Shown: positions 41,867 to 50,725 of the stretch, piece after piece
Layout: each line of letters begins with the position of its first letter
How positions within the stretch are numbered: the stretch's first letter is position 1
Assembly (NCBI GenBank): GCA_016286365.1
Contig: JAEESN010000004.1
Coordinates: forward strand, 1 to 64,000
Source of the DNA: Treponema sp.
GTDB taxonomy: Bacteria > Spirochaetota > Spirochaetia > Treponematales > Treponemataceae
DNA: 64,000 bases
Direction of reading: 5' to 3'
Made by a program: the position numbers and the translations under genes
Notes under the pieces: model-generated
What the model saw: only the letters and a program-made list of their open reading frames with translations
Databases searched by the model: none
Told to the model about the DNA's origin: nothing

Positions 41867-42337
41867 ATGGAAATCACACAGAAAGAGTTAGATGAAAGAG
41901 TTGCCTTACTTCACAGATTAAAGACACTTCTTGAACAGCAGAGAAACAAATTCAGAGAATATCTTAACATCCTTGAAAAACAGCAGGATTCAATTTCTAA
42001 AGAAGATCCGGAATCATTAATCGCACATACAGAACTTGAACAGCAGATTGTAAGAAATATTGCAAACCTTCAGAAGGTTATTGTGCCAATGTCTAAGATG
42101 TATAAAAATTCTGATAATGGAAAGAATCCGGCAACAGAGATCCAGAACCTCCAGAAAGATTTAAATGACCTTCAGAATAAAGTTCTTAAACAGAATCAGA
42201 TTAACAGAGACCTTCTTAGAGTTCACATCGACAGTATTAAGTCTCAGATTCAGAACTTCAGAAATCCATATAAAAATGCAAACAGTGTTTATGCACAGAC
42301 TCAGCCGGTTGCACAGCTTGTACAGGTTGAAGCATAG
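41867..42337 (+). CDS. flgN: FlgN-family flagellar chaperone
   Basis: A 156-residue, almost wholly helical protein with heptad-like leucines (LLHRLKTLLEQQRNKFREYL, LQKDLNDLQNKVLKQNQINR). Such proteins next to fliS are FlgN-type chaperones of the hook-filament junction proteins FlgK and FlgL. GGGAGGA precedes the ATG. The Gln-rich tail (QTQPVAQLVQVEA) is outside the family core. The identity rests on composition, length and position. Confidence 0.75.
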   Translation: MEITQKELDERVALLHRLKTLLEQQRNKFREYLNILEKQQDSISKEDPESLIAHTELEQQIVRNIANLQKVIVPMSKMYKNSDNGKNPATEIQNLQKDLNDLQNKVLKQNQINRDLLRVHIDSIKSQIQNFRNPYKNANSVYAQTQPVAQLVQVEA

Positions 42338-42355
42338 ACAAAAATATCATATAAA
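42327..42355 (+). promoter_or_regulatory. folA promoter, leaderless arrangement
   Basis: TTGAAG (42327-42332) and TATAAA (42350-42355) are 17 bases apart inside and just past the end of flgN. Six bases separate the -10 from the folA ATG and there is no Shine-Dalgarno. Confidence 0.55.
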
Positions 42356-42361
42356 ATAGAT

Positions 42362-42943
42362 ATGATTTTCCTTAAGAGAAACATTTCTATTTCGCTGCTT
42401 GTAGCTTATACGGCTAAAGACAGAGTCATCGGCGCTCAGGGGAAAATACCATGGTTCATTCCTTCTGAGCGCGATCGTTTTAAAAGCATCTGTCGCGGAA
42501 AATACGTAATAATCGGAAGGAAATCCTTTGAAGAAATCGGAAAAGCCCTCTCCTACTGCACCCTCGTAGTAATCTCAAAATCCTTAAAATCAGTTCCTGA
42601 AGGCTGCCTCCTGTGTAAGAGCTTTAAAAAGGCTGTGAAGATGATTTATAAATTGGAAAAAGCAGGTGGGAAAAATCCTTCTTGCGGTAAAGATTTAATT
42701 TCCGGCGAAAAATCATCTAAACCTTCCGGCTCGGGAAAAACAGAAATCCTTGTTGCAGGCGGAGAAGAAATATACCGTAAAGCCCTACCATTAGCCGACC
42801 GCATATACGCCACAGAAATCAAAAAAGAATTTGCCGGAGATAAATTTTTCCCAAGTCCTGACGGAAGATGGGAGAAAAAGACAGAAAAAGAATGCAGCGA
42901 TGGCGGAATAGATTACGACTACGTTCTTTTTACAAAAGGCTGA
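42362..42943 (+). CDS. folA: dihydrofolate reductase with internal insertion
   Basis: A 193-residue DHFR that regenerates tetrahydrofolate. Recognisable: SLLVAYTAKDRVIGAQGKIP, PSERDRFK (Glu36 where E. coli has Asp27), VIIGRKSFEEIG and ILVAGGEEIYRKAL. The usual length is about 160; the excess is a Gly/Ser/Lys-rich stretch at about residues 102-126 between the helix LEKAG and TEILVAGG, likely a surface loop. The last 25 bases overlap the convergent CDF gene. Confidence 0.92.
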   Translation: MIFLKRNISISLLVAYTAKDRVIGAQGKIPWFIPSERDRFKSICRGKYVIIGRKSFEEIGKALSYCTLVVISKSLKSVPEGCLLCKSFKKAVKMIYKLEKAGGKNPSCGKDLISGEKSSKPSGSGKTEILVAGGEEIYRKALPLADRIYATEIKKEFAGDKFFPSPDGRWEKKTEKECSDGGIDYDYVLFTKG

Positions 42944-44094
42944 TCTACGGTAACCACACAGTAAACATCAGGCTCTGCTTCGTGTATTTTATTATGTATC
43001 AAAAGCTTTAATTCAGAATCCGGAATCTTACACGAAAACGGTTTTACTACATCGAACATAAGGTTTGAATGAGTAATTCCCGGAACAATTCTTACATCGT
43101 GATAAGTAAATTCCGGATCAATTTCCTTTACAGTCTTATCTATGAGCTTTTTTAAATCTACAAGTCTTTTGTTTTTTGTGTCGATCGGGTCCATGTGGAT
43201 TACAACATGGCAGTTAAACTTAGTTGCAATATCAACTTCTGCAATATCAATTGAATCGTGAATCTCGAAAATATTTTTATCGCCCGGCACTTCTGCATGA
43301 AGGCTAATCATAAGTCGGCCAGGACCATAATCGTGAACAACAAGGTCGTGCATACCGATGATATTTTCGTGCGCCATGAGTTCTTCTTCTATTCCCTTTA
43401 CAAGCTCTTCTGACGGCGCTGTTCCCAAAAGTGTACCGACTGTATCTTTTGCAGCTTCAAAACCGGTTTTTAAGATAAAGAATCCGACAACAATTCCACC
43501 GATTCCATCAACAGGGAAAGAAACAAAGCGGCTCAAAACAACAGAAAGAATAACAACCGAAGTAGAGATTACATCACCAAAGCTGTCTTTTGCGGTTGCT
43601 TCCATTGCCACAGAGTTGATTTTTTTTGCAACAGAGTGGTTATAAAAATACATGTACACCTTTACTAAAACTGCGCTTACCAGAACAATGAGAGAAAAAA
43701 TATCAGCCTTTACAGGATCCGGGTTGATTAAAGCCTTTACAGAATCCTTAATTAAATCAATTCCCATGTAAAGGATAAAAAACGAAATTATAACGCCAGA
43801 AATATATTCAATTCTTCCATGGCCGAACGGATGATCAGGATCCGGTTTTTTGGAAGAAAGCTTAAAGCCGAAAATCTGAACGATTGAGCTTGCCGCATCA
43901 GAAAGGTTATTAAATGCATCTGCAACCATGGCAACACTGGCAGCGATTGTTCCAAAAATAAATTTGAGGGCAAAAAGAAGGAGGTTCAAAAAAATACCAA
44001 AGCCTCCGCATAAAACTCCGTACTGCTCGCGCACCTTGAGGTTTGAATAATCCTTGTTGTTTTTAATAAAAATACGTGCAAGTAAACTAATCAT
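42919..44094 (-). CDS. cation diffusion facilitator family transporter
   Basis: A 391-residue inner-membrane metal/proton antiporter. The metal site motifs VADAFNNLSDA (membrane segment 2) and HPFGHGRIEYISG follow the CDF pattern; a second site motif is MEATAKDSFGDVIST in segment 5. About six membrane segments precede a cytoplasmic domain with HDLVVHDYGPGR and VVIHMDPID. Zn, Mn or Fe(II) could be the substrate. GGAGA precedes the ATG; the nuclease gene begins after the next short gap in the opposite order (nuclease upstream in coordinate, ten bases apart). Confidence 0.9.
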   Translation of the reverse strand: MISLLARIFIKNNKDYSNLKVREQYGVLCGGFGIFLNLLLFALKFIFGTIAASVAMVADAFNNLSDAASSIVQIFGFKLSSKKPDPDHPFGHGRIEYISGVIISFFILYMGIDLIKDSVKALINPDPVKADIFSLIVLVSAVLVKVYMYFYNHSVAKKINSVAMEATAKDSFGDVISTSVVILSVVLSRFVSFPVDGIGGIVVGFFILKTGFEAAKDTVGTLLGTAPSEELVKGIEEELMAHENIIGMHDLVVHDYGPGRLMISLHAEVPGDKNIFEIHDSIDIAEVDIATKFNCHVVIHMDPIDTKNKRLVDLKKLIDKTVKEIDPEFTYHDVRIVPGITHSNLMFDVVKPFSCKIPDSELKLLIHNKIHEAEPDVYCVVTVDQPFVKRT

Positions 44095-44103
44095 ACAAGT
44101 CTC

Positions 44104-45204
44104 CTATTTTGTATATTCATAGGTTTTTGATTCAATTGATTCTTCTACATCATCCGGCAGAAGCTCAAAAAAATCATATCCTGTGATGCCTTCTATTTCG
44201 TCAATCGTAGTTATGTACTGCTCCCAGTCGCCGGTTTTTCCCATCCCCATAAGGTTTGGAACATTGATTGCGATGCAGAGAGTATTTTCGTCAATTCGTG
44301 AAAGGTCATCGTCCCCATCGGGAATTGCAATAAGAACTTTCCATGTGTAAGACGGAACTACCATCTCTATTGTTTCGCCTGTTTTGAGCTCCACTGGGAT
44401 TGATTCAAAAGTTCCCTTGGCACCCGTTCCGCCTTTCCCGTATGGACCTGCAATCAGATAAACTTCATACCCCTGACGCACAAGCTCACGCTCGTAATTT
44501 TCAAAATGCATCCAGATTACGCGGTTATTGTCCGGAGTCTGTGGAACCATGTTTGTCATCAAAAATGTCATGGAATTATCTTCTTTTGTTTTTGTTCTGT
44601 CGGCAGACGGGCAGATGTGGCCACGGTCAAAACCATAATCTTTATACTGATAGTCCTTCTTTTTTATTGCATACCAGCCAAGGGGAAGATCCTTATCGGG
44701 GCGGAAATCATCGCTTCTGTCTGCGTCCCCAAGATCATCCTTACAAAGATGCCAGGCAACCCAGTTAGGATTAAAAGTGCTCGCGTTGTAAGAAAGCGTA
44801 TACTGAGGCTTTATCATCATATAATTGTTCATCAAAGATAAATCGGTTTTTGCGTCGGAAGGGTTTCCAAAATAAAGGGGATTATTTTCCTCGTAACCCA
44901 TGTCGCATTCTTTGGAAGAGTATTCAGCCTTACCTGATTTTTTTGATTTTGTAGATTTTGATGAAGTTTTTTTTGTGCCGGATTTTGATGATTTTTTAGA
45001 GGATTTATCATTCTGGGCATCTATGGTGTCTGTATTCTGTGCATTCTCTTCGCTTTTTGAAGGAGCAGTCTGTTCAGTTTGAGTGAGTGAATCTATTTTT
45101 TCTTTCTGTTCGGGCTTTGCATAATAAGTGTACCAGATTGCATAACCTAAGATTAAAGTAAAACACAATATAGATAAAAGCAGGCGTTTAGTTTTTTTAG
45201 TCAT
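44104..45204 (-). CDS. DNA/RNA non-specific endonuclease (beta-beta-alpha metal)
   Basis: A 366-residue protein with an N-terminal membrane or signal segment (LLLSILCFTLILGYAIWYTY), a Ser/Lys/Thr-rich linker to about residue 95, and a NucA/EndA-type nuclease domain. The active site is GFDRGHICPSADR (DRGH motif), with the later NMVPQTPDNNR carrying the metal-binding Asn. The protein should act outside the cytoplasm, for example in nucleic-acid scavenging. It lies upstream of the CDF gene with nine bases between, so the pair is co-transcribed. Confidence 0.9.
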   Translation of the reverse strand: MTKKTKRLLLSILCFTLILGYAIWYTYYAKPEQKEKIDSLTQTEQTAPSKSEENAQNTDTIDAQNDKSSKKSSKSGTKKTSSKSTKSKKSGKAEYSSKECDMGYEENNPLYFGNPSDAKTDLSLMNNYMMIKPQYTLSYNASTFNPNWVAWHLCKDDLGDADRSDDFRPDKDLPLGWYAIKKKDYQYKDYGFDRGHICPSADRTKTKEDNSMTFLMTNMVPQTPDNNRVIWMHFENYERELVRQGYEVYLIAGPYGKGGTGAKGTFESIPVELKTGETIEMVVPSYTWKVLIAIPDGDDDLSRIDENTLCIAINVPNLMGMGKTGDWEQYITTIDEIEGITGYDFFELLPDDVEESIESKTYEYTK

Positions 45205-45326
45205 GATATGAATTTACCCATAATCAGGTTCTTGTTCAAGTTGTGGAGGATAATTCATCCCTTCACGGCCACTGCATTCCGCTCCCCGACGAAATCTCCG
45301 CTCCCCTATTCCGTGCCTTTGATATG

Positions 45327-45335
45327 TGCTATACT
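45327..45335 (+). promoter_or_regulatory. extended -10 box of the ABC-F gene (leaderless arrangement)
   Basis: TGCTATACT (45327-45335) ends six bases before the ATG at 45342. This also argues against the longer in-frame GTG start at 45243, whose extra 33 residues are upstream of the promoter. Confidence 0.55.
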
Positions 45336-45341
45336 CGGCTT

Positions 45342-47293
45342 ATGAATCTTCTTTCTATAAATAACCTTTCCAAAATCGGACGCGAAAAACCTCTTTTTAC
45401 CGGTGTTACGTTCGGACTTCAGGAAGGCGAAAAGGCTGCATTAATCGGAAAAAACGGAACGGGAAAATCAACTCTTTTGAACACAATTGCAGGAGTTTTA
45501 CAGCCCGACGAAGGAAGTGTAGTTTTTAACCGTGAAGCAGGAGTTTCATTTTTACCGCAAAATCCTTTATACCAGAAAGAAGATACAATCCGCGAGCATA
45601 TTTTTAAAAGCGATTCCCCGAAATTAAAAATCATAAATGAATACACAAAGATTTGCGAAGAGTTAGCCACATCTAAAAACGAGGCTGCCGTTACAAAAAA
45701 GTATGACGAAGTGATGCACAAAATGGATCAGGCTGATTTATGGAACTACGAAGCACAGATAAGTTCAATCCTTGGCGTGCTCGATATCCAGAACCTTAAT
45801 CAGAAGATGGGGACCTTAAGCGGCGGGATGATTAAAAAAGTCTGCCTTGCACAGGTTTTAGTCGAAGATACAAAAGTTCTTTTACTGGACGAACCAACCA
45901 ACCACCTTGATATAAAAACAATCTCCTGGCTCCAAAAATATCTTAAAGATACAACCCGCTCAGTTTTGATGGTTACCCACGACCGATACTTCCTTGATGC
46001 AGTTTGTACGAATATCTACGAGCTTGCAAGAAATAAGCTTAAGCTCTACACCGGAAACTATTCACAGTATCTTGAAAAAAAAGAAACAGAAGCCCAGATC
46101 GAAGCAAACACAGAACGAAGGATTGAATCAGTGTTGAGGTTTGAACGCGAATGGCTTTTACGCGGCCCTTGTGCAAGGGGAACAAAAATCAAGGCAAGAA
46201 TCCAGAGGGACGAGCAGCTCATAAACAGAGAAAAATTTAAAGCTGATAAGGGCTACACTTTTGAAGTAAAGGGAAAACGTCTTGGTGGAAAAGTCCTTGA
46301 ACTTCACAACATTTCTAAAGAATTCGGCGGCCAGAAAATAATTTCTGATTTTTCGTATAAGTTTACAAAGGGCCAGAAAATCGGGATCTTTGGAGATAAC
46401 GGAGCGGGAAAATCAACTTTTTTGAATATTGTAACAGGAAAGCTTTCCCCGGATTCTGGAAACGTTGAAACAGGCGTAAACACAAAATTCGGCTACTACA
46501 AACAAAACCCGGTTTTTAAAGATACAAATCTTACAGTTCTTGAATACATCAAGGAAACTGCCGAACACATGACTCTGAACGACGGAACAAAAGAAGTGAG
46601 TGCTGCAAAATTTTTAGAAGAGTTCGGCTTTGAAGGAAAAATCCAGCATTCACCTGTGAGCAGTCTTTCGGGTGGTGAAAGAAAAAGACTTTATCTTGTG
46701 CGCCTGCTTTTGGAAAACCCGAATTTTTTAATCTTAGACGAACCCACAAATGATTTTGATATTTTTACGATGAACCTTTTAGAGCAGTTTTTAATGCATT
46801 TTGAAGGCTGCCTCCTCCTCGTAAGCCACGACCGCTATTTTATGGATAAATGCGCCGACACCCTTTTTATTATGGAAGAGGACGGAAGCATCAGCGGCTT
46901 TGTCGGAAAATGCAGCGAATATATTGAGTATCTGGAAGAGGAAAAGAAAGCGGGTTCTAAAGAGGACATCGCTTCTGGGGATAAAAATATCACTTCTGAG
47001 GGCGCGGGTTCTGCCGATAAAAACATCTCTTCTTCTGCCCCTGACTCTTCATCATCTGCCACTGCTTCTGCCGCTACCACTCCTCCTGCAAAAAAAAACT
47101 TTCCTACAAAGAACAGCGCGAATTCGAAGCCTTAGACAAAGAAATCCCCGAGCTCGAAAAAGAACAGAAAGAACTGGAACCATTAATGTCCAGCCCCGAC
47201 TTCGAAACCGCCCGAAAAGCCGGCGAACGCTACACAGAAATCACCAAACTCCTGGAAGAAAAATACGCCCGCTGGGAAGAGCTTGCGGTGTAG
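45342..47293 (+). CDS. uup: ABC-F ATPase (Uup-like), C-terminal domain in the -1 frame
   Basis: A soluble tandem ABC ATPase of the ABC-F group, which acts on ribosomes or nucleic acid. First ABC: GKNGTGKSTLLN, LSGGMIKKVCLAQ, LLLDEPTNHLD. Second: GDNGAGKSTFLN, LSGGERKRLYLVRLL, LILDEPTNDFD. A Ser/Ala/Thr-rich linker (about residues 530-585) follows. In the first frame the product stops at 47135 with a nonsense tail (NFPTKNSANSKP). After an A9 tract (47090-47098) the -1 frame (47099-47293) encodes LSYKEQREFEALDKEIPELE and so on to WEELAV, a standard Uup/ABC-F coiled-coil C-terminal domain. Joined by a -1 shift the protein is 650 residues, the normal Uup size. Cause may be programmed slippage, mutation or a sequencing error. 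Confidence 0.88.
47090..47099 (+). other. A9-C slippery tract, candidate frameshift site
   Basis: In the zero frame the site reads GCA AAA AAA AAC, containing the heptamer A-AAA-AAC known to promote -1 ribosomal slippage; nine As also favour RNA-polymerase slippage. A -1 shift joins the ABC-F body to its C-terminal domain. No Shine-Dalgarno-like stimulator was seen just upstream. Confidence 0.6.
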
Positions 47294-47305
47294 AAAAGAA
47301 AAAAA

Positions 47306-47349
47306 CAGCCTGCCTTTGATGTACATTGTACCGGGCAGGCTGCTTTTTG
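47306..47349 (+). terminator. terminator of the ABC-F gene
   Basis: CAGCCTGCC (47306-47314) pairs with GGCAGGCTG (47334-47342), 19-base loop, followed by CTTTTTG. An A-rich stretch on the 5' side makes it usable from the other strand too. Confidence 0.85.
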
Positions 47350-47378
47350 ATTAGATTATTGCTTACGCAAGGATTAGA

Positions 47379-47411
47379 TAAAATAAAATTGACAAAGCCA
47401 ATTTTATTTTA
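47379..47411. terminator. AT-rich hairpin over the stop codon of the DUF6273 gene
   Basis: TAAAATAAAATTG (47379-47391) pairs perfectly with CAATTTTATTTTA (47399-47411) around a seven-base loop. The stop codon of the leftward lipoprotein gene lies inside the right arm. It may act as a weak terminator or protect the mRNA end. Confidence 0.5.
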
Positions 47412-48363
47412 GGCATAAAGCCGGCACAACACCTATAATATCGTCATTCACGGGGCTGATGCTGTTACTGTTCGCGCCACCATCATGGATGACGATATGC
47501 GCGTGGTTACCATAAGTATAGTCAGGAGAGCGCAGCCACCAACGACCGCCGTAGCCTTTTGTAATATTCTGATATGCTCCGTTTGCCTTTGCAAAAGCTG
47601 TTGGCATACGGATTCTTGTATTACCGATACCAGATGCATTATAGGCTGCAAATCCATAATCTGCTTTTGTTGCTTCCTGCTCGCTAAGCAAAAAGATTTT
47701 ATCGCTGGTTGAAGTGTCACTGGCGTACTGATTAGCTCCGTTGTTCCACTGTTTGTCATTACTGTCCGGATTTGTGCTTCTTGCATTATTTATTACTGTT
47801 GTCGCTGCAATTGCATCCTGTTCTGCTTGTGTAAATGCTATTTTTAAAAAATCTCTTGTAAGATATGCCCTTATAGAAGAATTTTCATAATTGTTGGAAC
47901 CTGCACTATAAGTTTTGTTTATAAGAATATTTTCTGCAAGCAAAAGCTTTTTGCCTGGGTTAGAAGCATTGCCGTCGTGGTCGTAGTTTTCTGAAAGAAC
48001 ACGCCATTTAATCGGTTCTACTTTATAGTATTTTGAGCCTAAATTTACATACCACTCATCATCACTGCCTTTATAGCATGTAAAACCGTTGACATTTGTA
48101 GCAGTTGTACTCACAGTTACATTACTATCTTTTTCAGACTGAGGAAAATTTCCAAAGGTAACAAGGTCATAATTTGTACCATTAATATTTTGAGTTCCTG
48201 TTTTTTTATAACCTGTCTGTTTAAAGTTTCCTGTGGGTATGCCGCCTCCCCCAGAACCTCCTCCGCCAGAACCACTACCCCCGCCGCTTTCAACACCGTT
48301 TTTACATCCTGTCATACCTACAAGCAATAATGCTGTAAATAAACCAATAATAATTTTTTTCAT
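47404..48363 (-). CDS. DUF6273-type lipoprotein with Gly-rich linker
   Basis: A 319-residue predicted lipoprotein: signal segment and lipobox LVGMTGC (Cys20), then a Gly/Ser-rich spacer (about residues 23-45) that would hold the domain off the membrane. The remaining part has the DUF6273 pattern: FGNFPQSEKD, EPIKWRVLSEN, SSIRAYL, FLLSEQEA, GRWWLRSPDYTYG and a VVPALCLK ending. The fold resembles C-type-lectin/SUMF-like domains used for ligand binding. Such lipoproteins occur in many copies in treponemes. The function here is unknown. The 3' fifth of the gene is richer in GC than its surroundings. Probably preceded by an AGGGGG ribosome site (CAGGGGG just upstream on the minus strand). Confidence 0.8.
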   Translation of the reverse strand: MKKIIIGLFTALLLVGMTGCKNGVESGGGSGSGGGGSGGGGIPTGNFKQTGYKKTGTQNINGTNYDLVTFGNFPQSEKDSNVTVSTTATNVNGFTCYKGSDDEWYVNLGSKYYKVEPIKWRVLSENYDHDGNASNPGKKLLLAENILINKTYSAGSNNYENSSIRAYLTRDFLKIAFTQAEQDAIAATTVINNARSTNPDSNDKQWNNGANQYASDTSTSDKIFLLSEQEATKADYGFAAYNASGIGNTRIRMPTAFAKANGAYQNITKGYGGRWWLRSPDYTYGNHAHIVIHDGGANSNSISPVNDDIIGVVPALCLK

Positions 48364-48454
48364 TTTTACCCCCTGAAAAAACTTTTTAAGTATTTATAAA
48401 ATTATACTATGACATATACGTTTTGTCATAAAAAATTCTTCTCCTCCTCGCATC

Positions 48455-48484
48455 TTGCCCCGGCACGTTTTTGTAAAGTATAAT
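48455..48484 (+). promoter_or_regulatory. promoter of beta-propeller gene, leaderless arrangement
   Basis: TTGCCC (48455-48460), an 18-base spacer and a perfect TATAAT (48479-48484) place the +1 at 48491, the A of the ATG. Confidence 0.65.
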
Positions 48485-48490
48485 CAGATT

Positions 48491-49531
48491 ATGAAGAAAT
48501 TTTTTATCATCTTTTTTTCGTTACTCGCGGTGAGTGTTCTGGCTCAGAATAAGGCTTTAAATAAGGCGGCAAAAAAAACTGAAGGGCCGGTGCTCAAAAA
48601 AATCGGGACTTATAAATGCGGAAGACAGCCTAAGCAGGTTTTGTTTTCGCCGGATAATAAATATGTAATCATGCCGCTTTTGGAAGATAACGGATTTGAC
48701 ATCTTTAGCATGAGCGAAAAAAAGATTATAAAAAGAATCACTCCTCCGAATGCAAGTAAACAGGGTTTTGCAGAAGGGCTTTTTATTCCCGAAAAAAATG
48801 TTTTTCTTGTTTCCCAGATGACGACTGCAAATCTTTACGAATATTCATATCCTGATTTTAAATACATCCGCACAATTCCTACCACAGGAAACTGGAGTAA
48901 GTTCATTGCATATAACAGCCAGAAAAATCTTCTTGCTGTTTCAAACTGGGTTTCTAATGATGTTTCGATTATTGATTATAAAACCGGAAAGTGTCTTAAA
49001 AAACTCAAAACTGGCGGAGCTCCAAGGGGACTTTATTTTACAAAGGATGGAAACTCAATCATCAGTCTTTCATTCAATGACGGATTAATCGAAAAGTTTA
49101 ATATTGAACAAAACAAGAGAACCGATTACATCAAAATTACAAACGCTGCCATGCGCCACATTGTGATTAATGATGAAAGAACAAAGGCTTATATTTCAGA
49201 CATGTATTACCGTTCCATTTACGAAATCAACTTAATCACTTTTAAAATTGAACGAAAAACAAAGGTTTTTTATAACCCGAACACAATAGATCTTTTAAAT
49301 AACAGATGGCTTTTTGTTTCTTCACGTGGGCCGAATAATCCTGCAGATTACACAAAACGAAGCCCGCAGAACGGAAAGATTCAGATTATAGATATTAAAA
49401 CAATGGAAATTGTAGAAACGTTTGAAGGCGGAAATCAGCCCACAGGCCTTGATGTAAGCCCGAATTCAAAATATTTATGCTTTTCGAATTTCCAGGATGA
49501 AAATATCGAGCTTTACGAAATCACAAAATAA
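48491..49531 (+). CDS. exported YVTN-type beta-propeller protein
   Basis: A 346-residue protein with a signal peptide (FFIIFFSLLAVSVLA, cleaved before QNKAL). The body is made of repeated propeller blades of the YVTN/SMP-30 kind (FSPDNKYVIMP, IAYNSQKNLLAVSNWVSNDV, LYFTKDGNSIISLSF, LDVSPNSKYLCFSNFQDENI). It probably binds a ligand or partner outside the cytoplasm; no enzyme motif is evident. The ATG at 48491 is chosen because the promoter and signal peptide fix it; an ATG at 48455 lies within the -35 box. Confidence 0.8.
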   Translation: MKKFFIIFFSLLAVSVLAQNKALNKAAKKTEGPVLKKIGTYKCGRQPKQVLFSPDNKYVIMPLLEDNGFDIFSMSEKKIIKRITPPNASKQGFAEGLFIPEKNVFLVSQMTTANLYEYSYPDFKYIRTIPTTGNWSKFIAYNSQKNLLAVSNWVSNDVSIIDYKTGKCLKKLKTGGAPRGLYFTKDGNSIISLSFNDGLIEKFNIEQNKRTDYIKITNAAMRHIVINDERTKAYISDMYYRSIYEINLITFKIERKTKVFYNPNTIDLLNNRWLFVSSRGPNNPADYTKRSPQNGKIQIIDIKTMEIVETFEGGNQPTGLDVSPNSKYLCFSNFQDENIELYEITK

Positions 49532-49550
49532 AAATACTGCTTAATTAATC

Positions 49551-50624
49551 TTACCAGGCAACCTTATTTTTTCCGCTAAATTTTGCTTTGTAAAGATTTG
49601 CATCAACTGACTGTAAAAGAACTTCGTAACTCATATCCTTTGAATAAGTGATAAAGCCGGCACTCACGGTCACGCTGTGATTTTCTTCGTATTTGATTGT
49701 ATCGCGGGTTTTCTGCAAAATCCTTTCTACAACCTCCAGCGCTTCTTCTGCAGTTCTCTTTGGAATCAAAATTAAAAATTCTTCTCCGCCGTATCTGCAC
49801 GCAAAAATACTGTTAGAGCTTTCGTCCACAAGAATATTAGAAAACTTTTTTAAAACCTCATCACCATAAAGATGACCAAACTTATCGTTTATGACTTTAA
49901 AATCATCAATATCAAACATGGCAAGATGAAGCTTTCCCGTATCCCCGAAAGTCGAAATTGCAATCTTCAGAAATTCCTTAAAATATCGCCTGTTGTAAAG
50001 CCCCGTAAGCTCATCGGTATTTGCCTGTTTTTTATAAAGCTCAGAAAATTCCTTGATTTTTTTACTGTCATACTCATGCTGCTTTTTTACAAAGAATGCA
50101 AAAAAGAACATAATCAAAAATGAAAAAACAAGACTCGAAGAAATATCAAACGCCTGAACGCCCGGATCAATCACAGGGAAGAAATCAGGATGATTAAAAT
50201 ATATAGAACAAAGAAGAATGATTTCTGTAAGGTCAATCACAAAAAGGATGAGGCGCGGGATTCCCCTTAATCCAACGACAATAAAAACCGAACTCACAAG
50301 AAGATAAAATGGCATTCCGCTCTGAAATCCCCCGTTTGCAAAAAACATAAGCGGGAAGATGACGGATGTGGTTATAAAAATCGAAACAAAATTTAAAACA
50401 CGTGTCTTTTTTGTATTAAACCCGATAATCAAAAGGATGATGAGGATGACAACGGCTGCAATAGGAAGAATTTTTGCAAAAATCGGAAGGTCAATAAAAA
50501 GTGATTCAAAGGCACCTACAATGTTTCCCGCAATTGCACTTATAAGCATGATGAGGTTGACCCTTCGTGTGAGGGATCGTTCAAAAGAAAAATGCCGTAC
50601 GATAAAATCCTTTAAGCCTTTCAT
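49551..50624 (-). CDS. membrane-bound GGDEF diguanylate cyclase
   Basis: A 357-residue protein with about six membrane segments (residues ~18-180) of a 6TM sensor type, then a short coil and a GGDEF domain: NTDELTGLYNRRYFKEFLKI, LAMFDIDDFKVINDKFGHLY, and the active-site RYGGEEF. An intact GGEEF site predicts c-di-GMP synthesis in response to an unknown membrane signal. No I-site RxxD is seen five residues ahead of GGEEF. Convergent with the propeller gene, with 19 bases between. Confidence 0.9.
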   Translation of the reverse strand: MKGLKDFIVRHFSFERSLTRRVNLIMLISAIAGNIVGAFESLFIDLPIFAKILPIAAVVILIILLIIGFNTKKTRVLNFVSIFITTSVIFPLMFFANGGFQSGMPFYLLVSSVFIVVGLRGIPRLILFVIDLTEIILLCSIYFNHPDFFPVIDPGVQAFDISSSLVFSFLIMFFFAFFVKKQHEYDSKKIKEFSELYKKQANTDELTGLYNRRYFKEFLKIAISTFGDTGKLHLAMFDIDDFKVINDKFGHLYGDEVLKKFSNILVDESSNSIFACRYGGEEFLILIPKRTAEEALEVVERILQKTRDTIKYEENHSVTVSAGFITYSKDMSYEVLLQSVDANLYKAKFSGKNKVAW

Positions 50625-50725
50625 TCTAACTAAAAACTCTCTTTAAAAATTCTTGATTACAGATTATCATTTTAACATCAAATCTTTAAGTTGTAAAAAT
50701 TTTTATAGCATGATGATTAAACTTC

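Noticed and set aside
45243-45341. N-terminal extension of the ABC-F protein from a GTG start
   Set aside because: The extra residues do not belong to the family and lie upstream of the TGCTATACT promoter; ABC-F proteins begin at the MNLLSINNLSK-like start used here.
47404-47545. Diversity-generating retroelement variable region in the DUF6273 gene
   Set aside because: No reverse transcriptase, accessory gene or template repeat was seen in the window; kept only as a recombination hypothesis.
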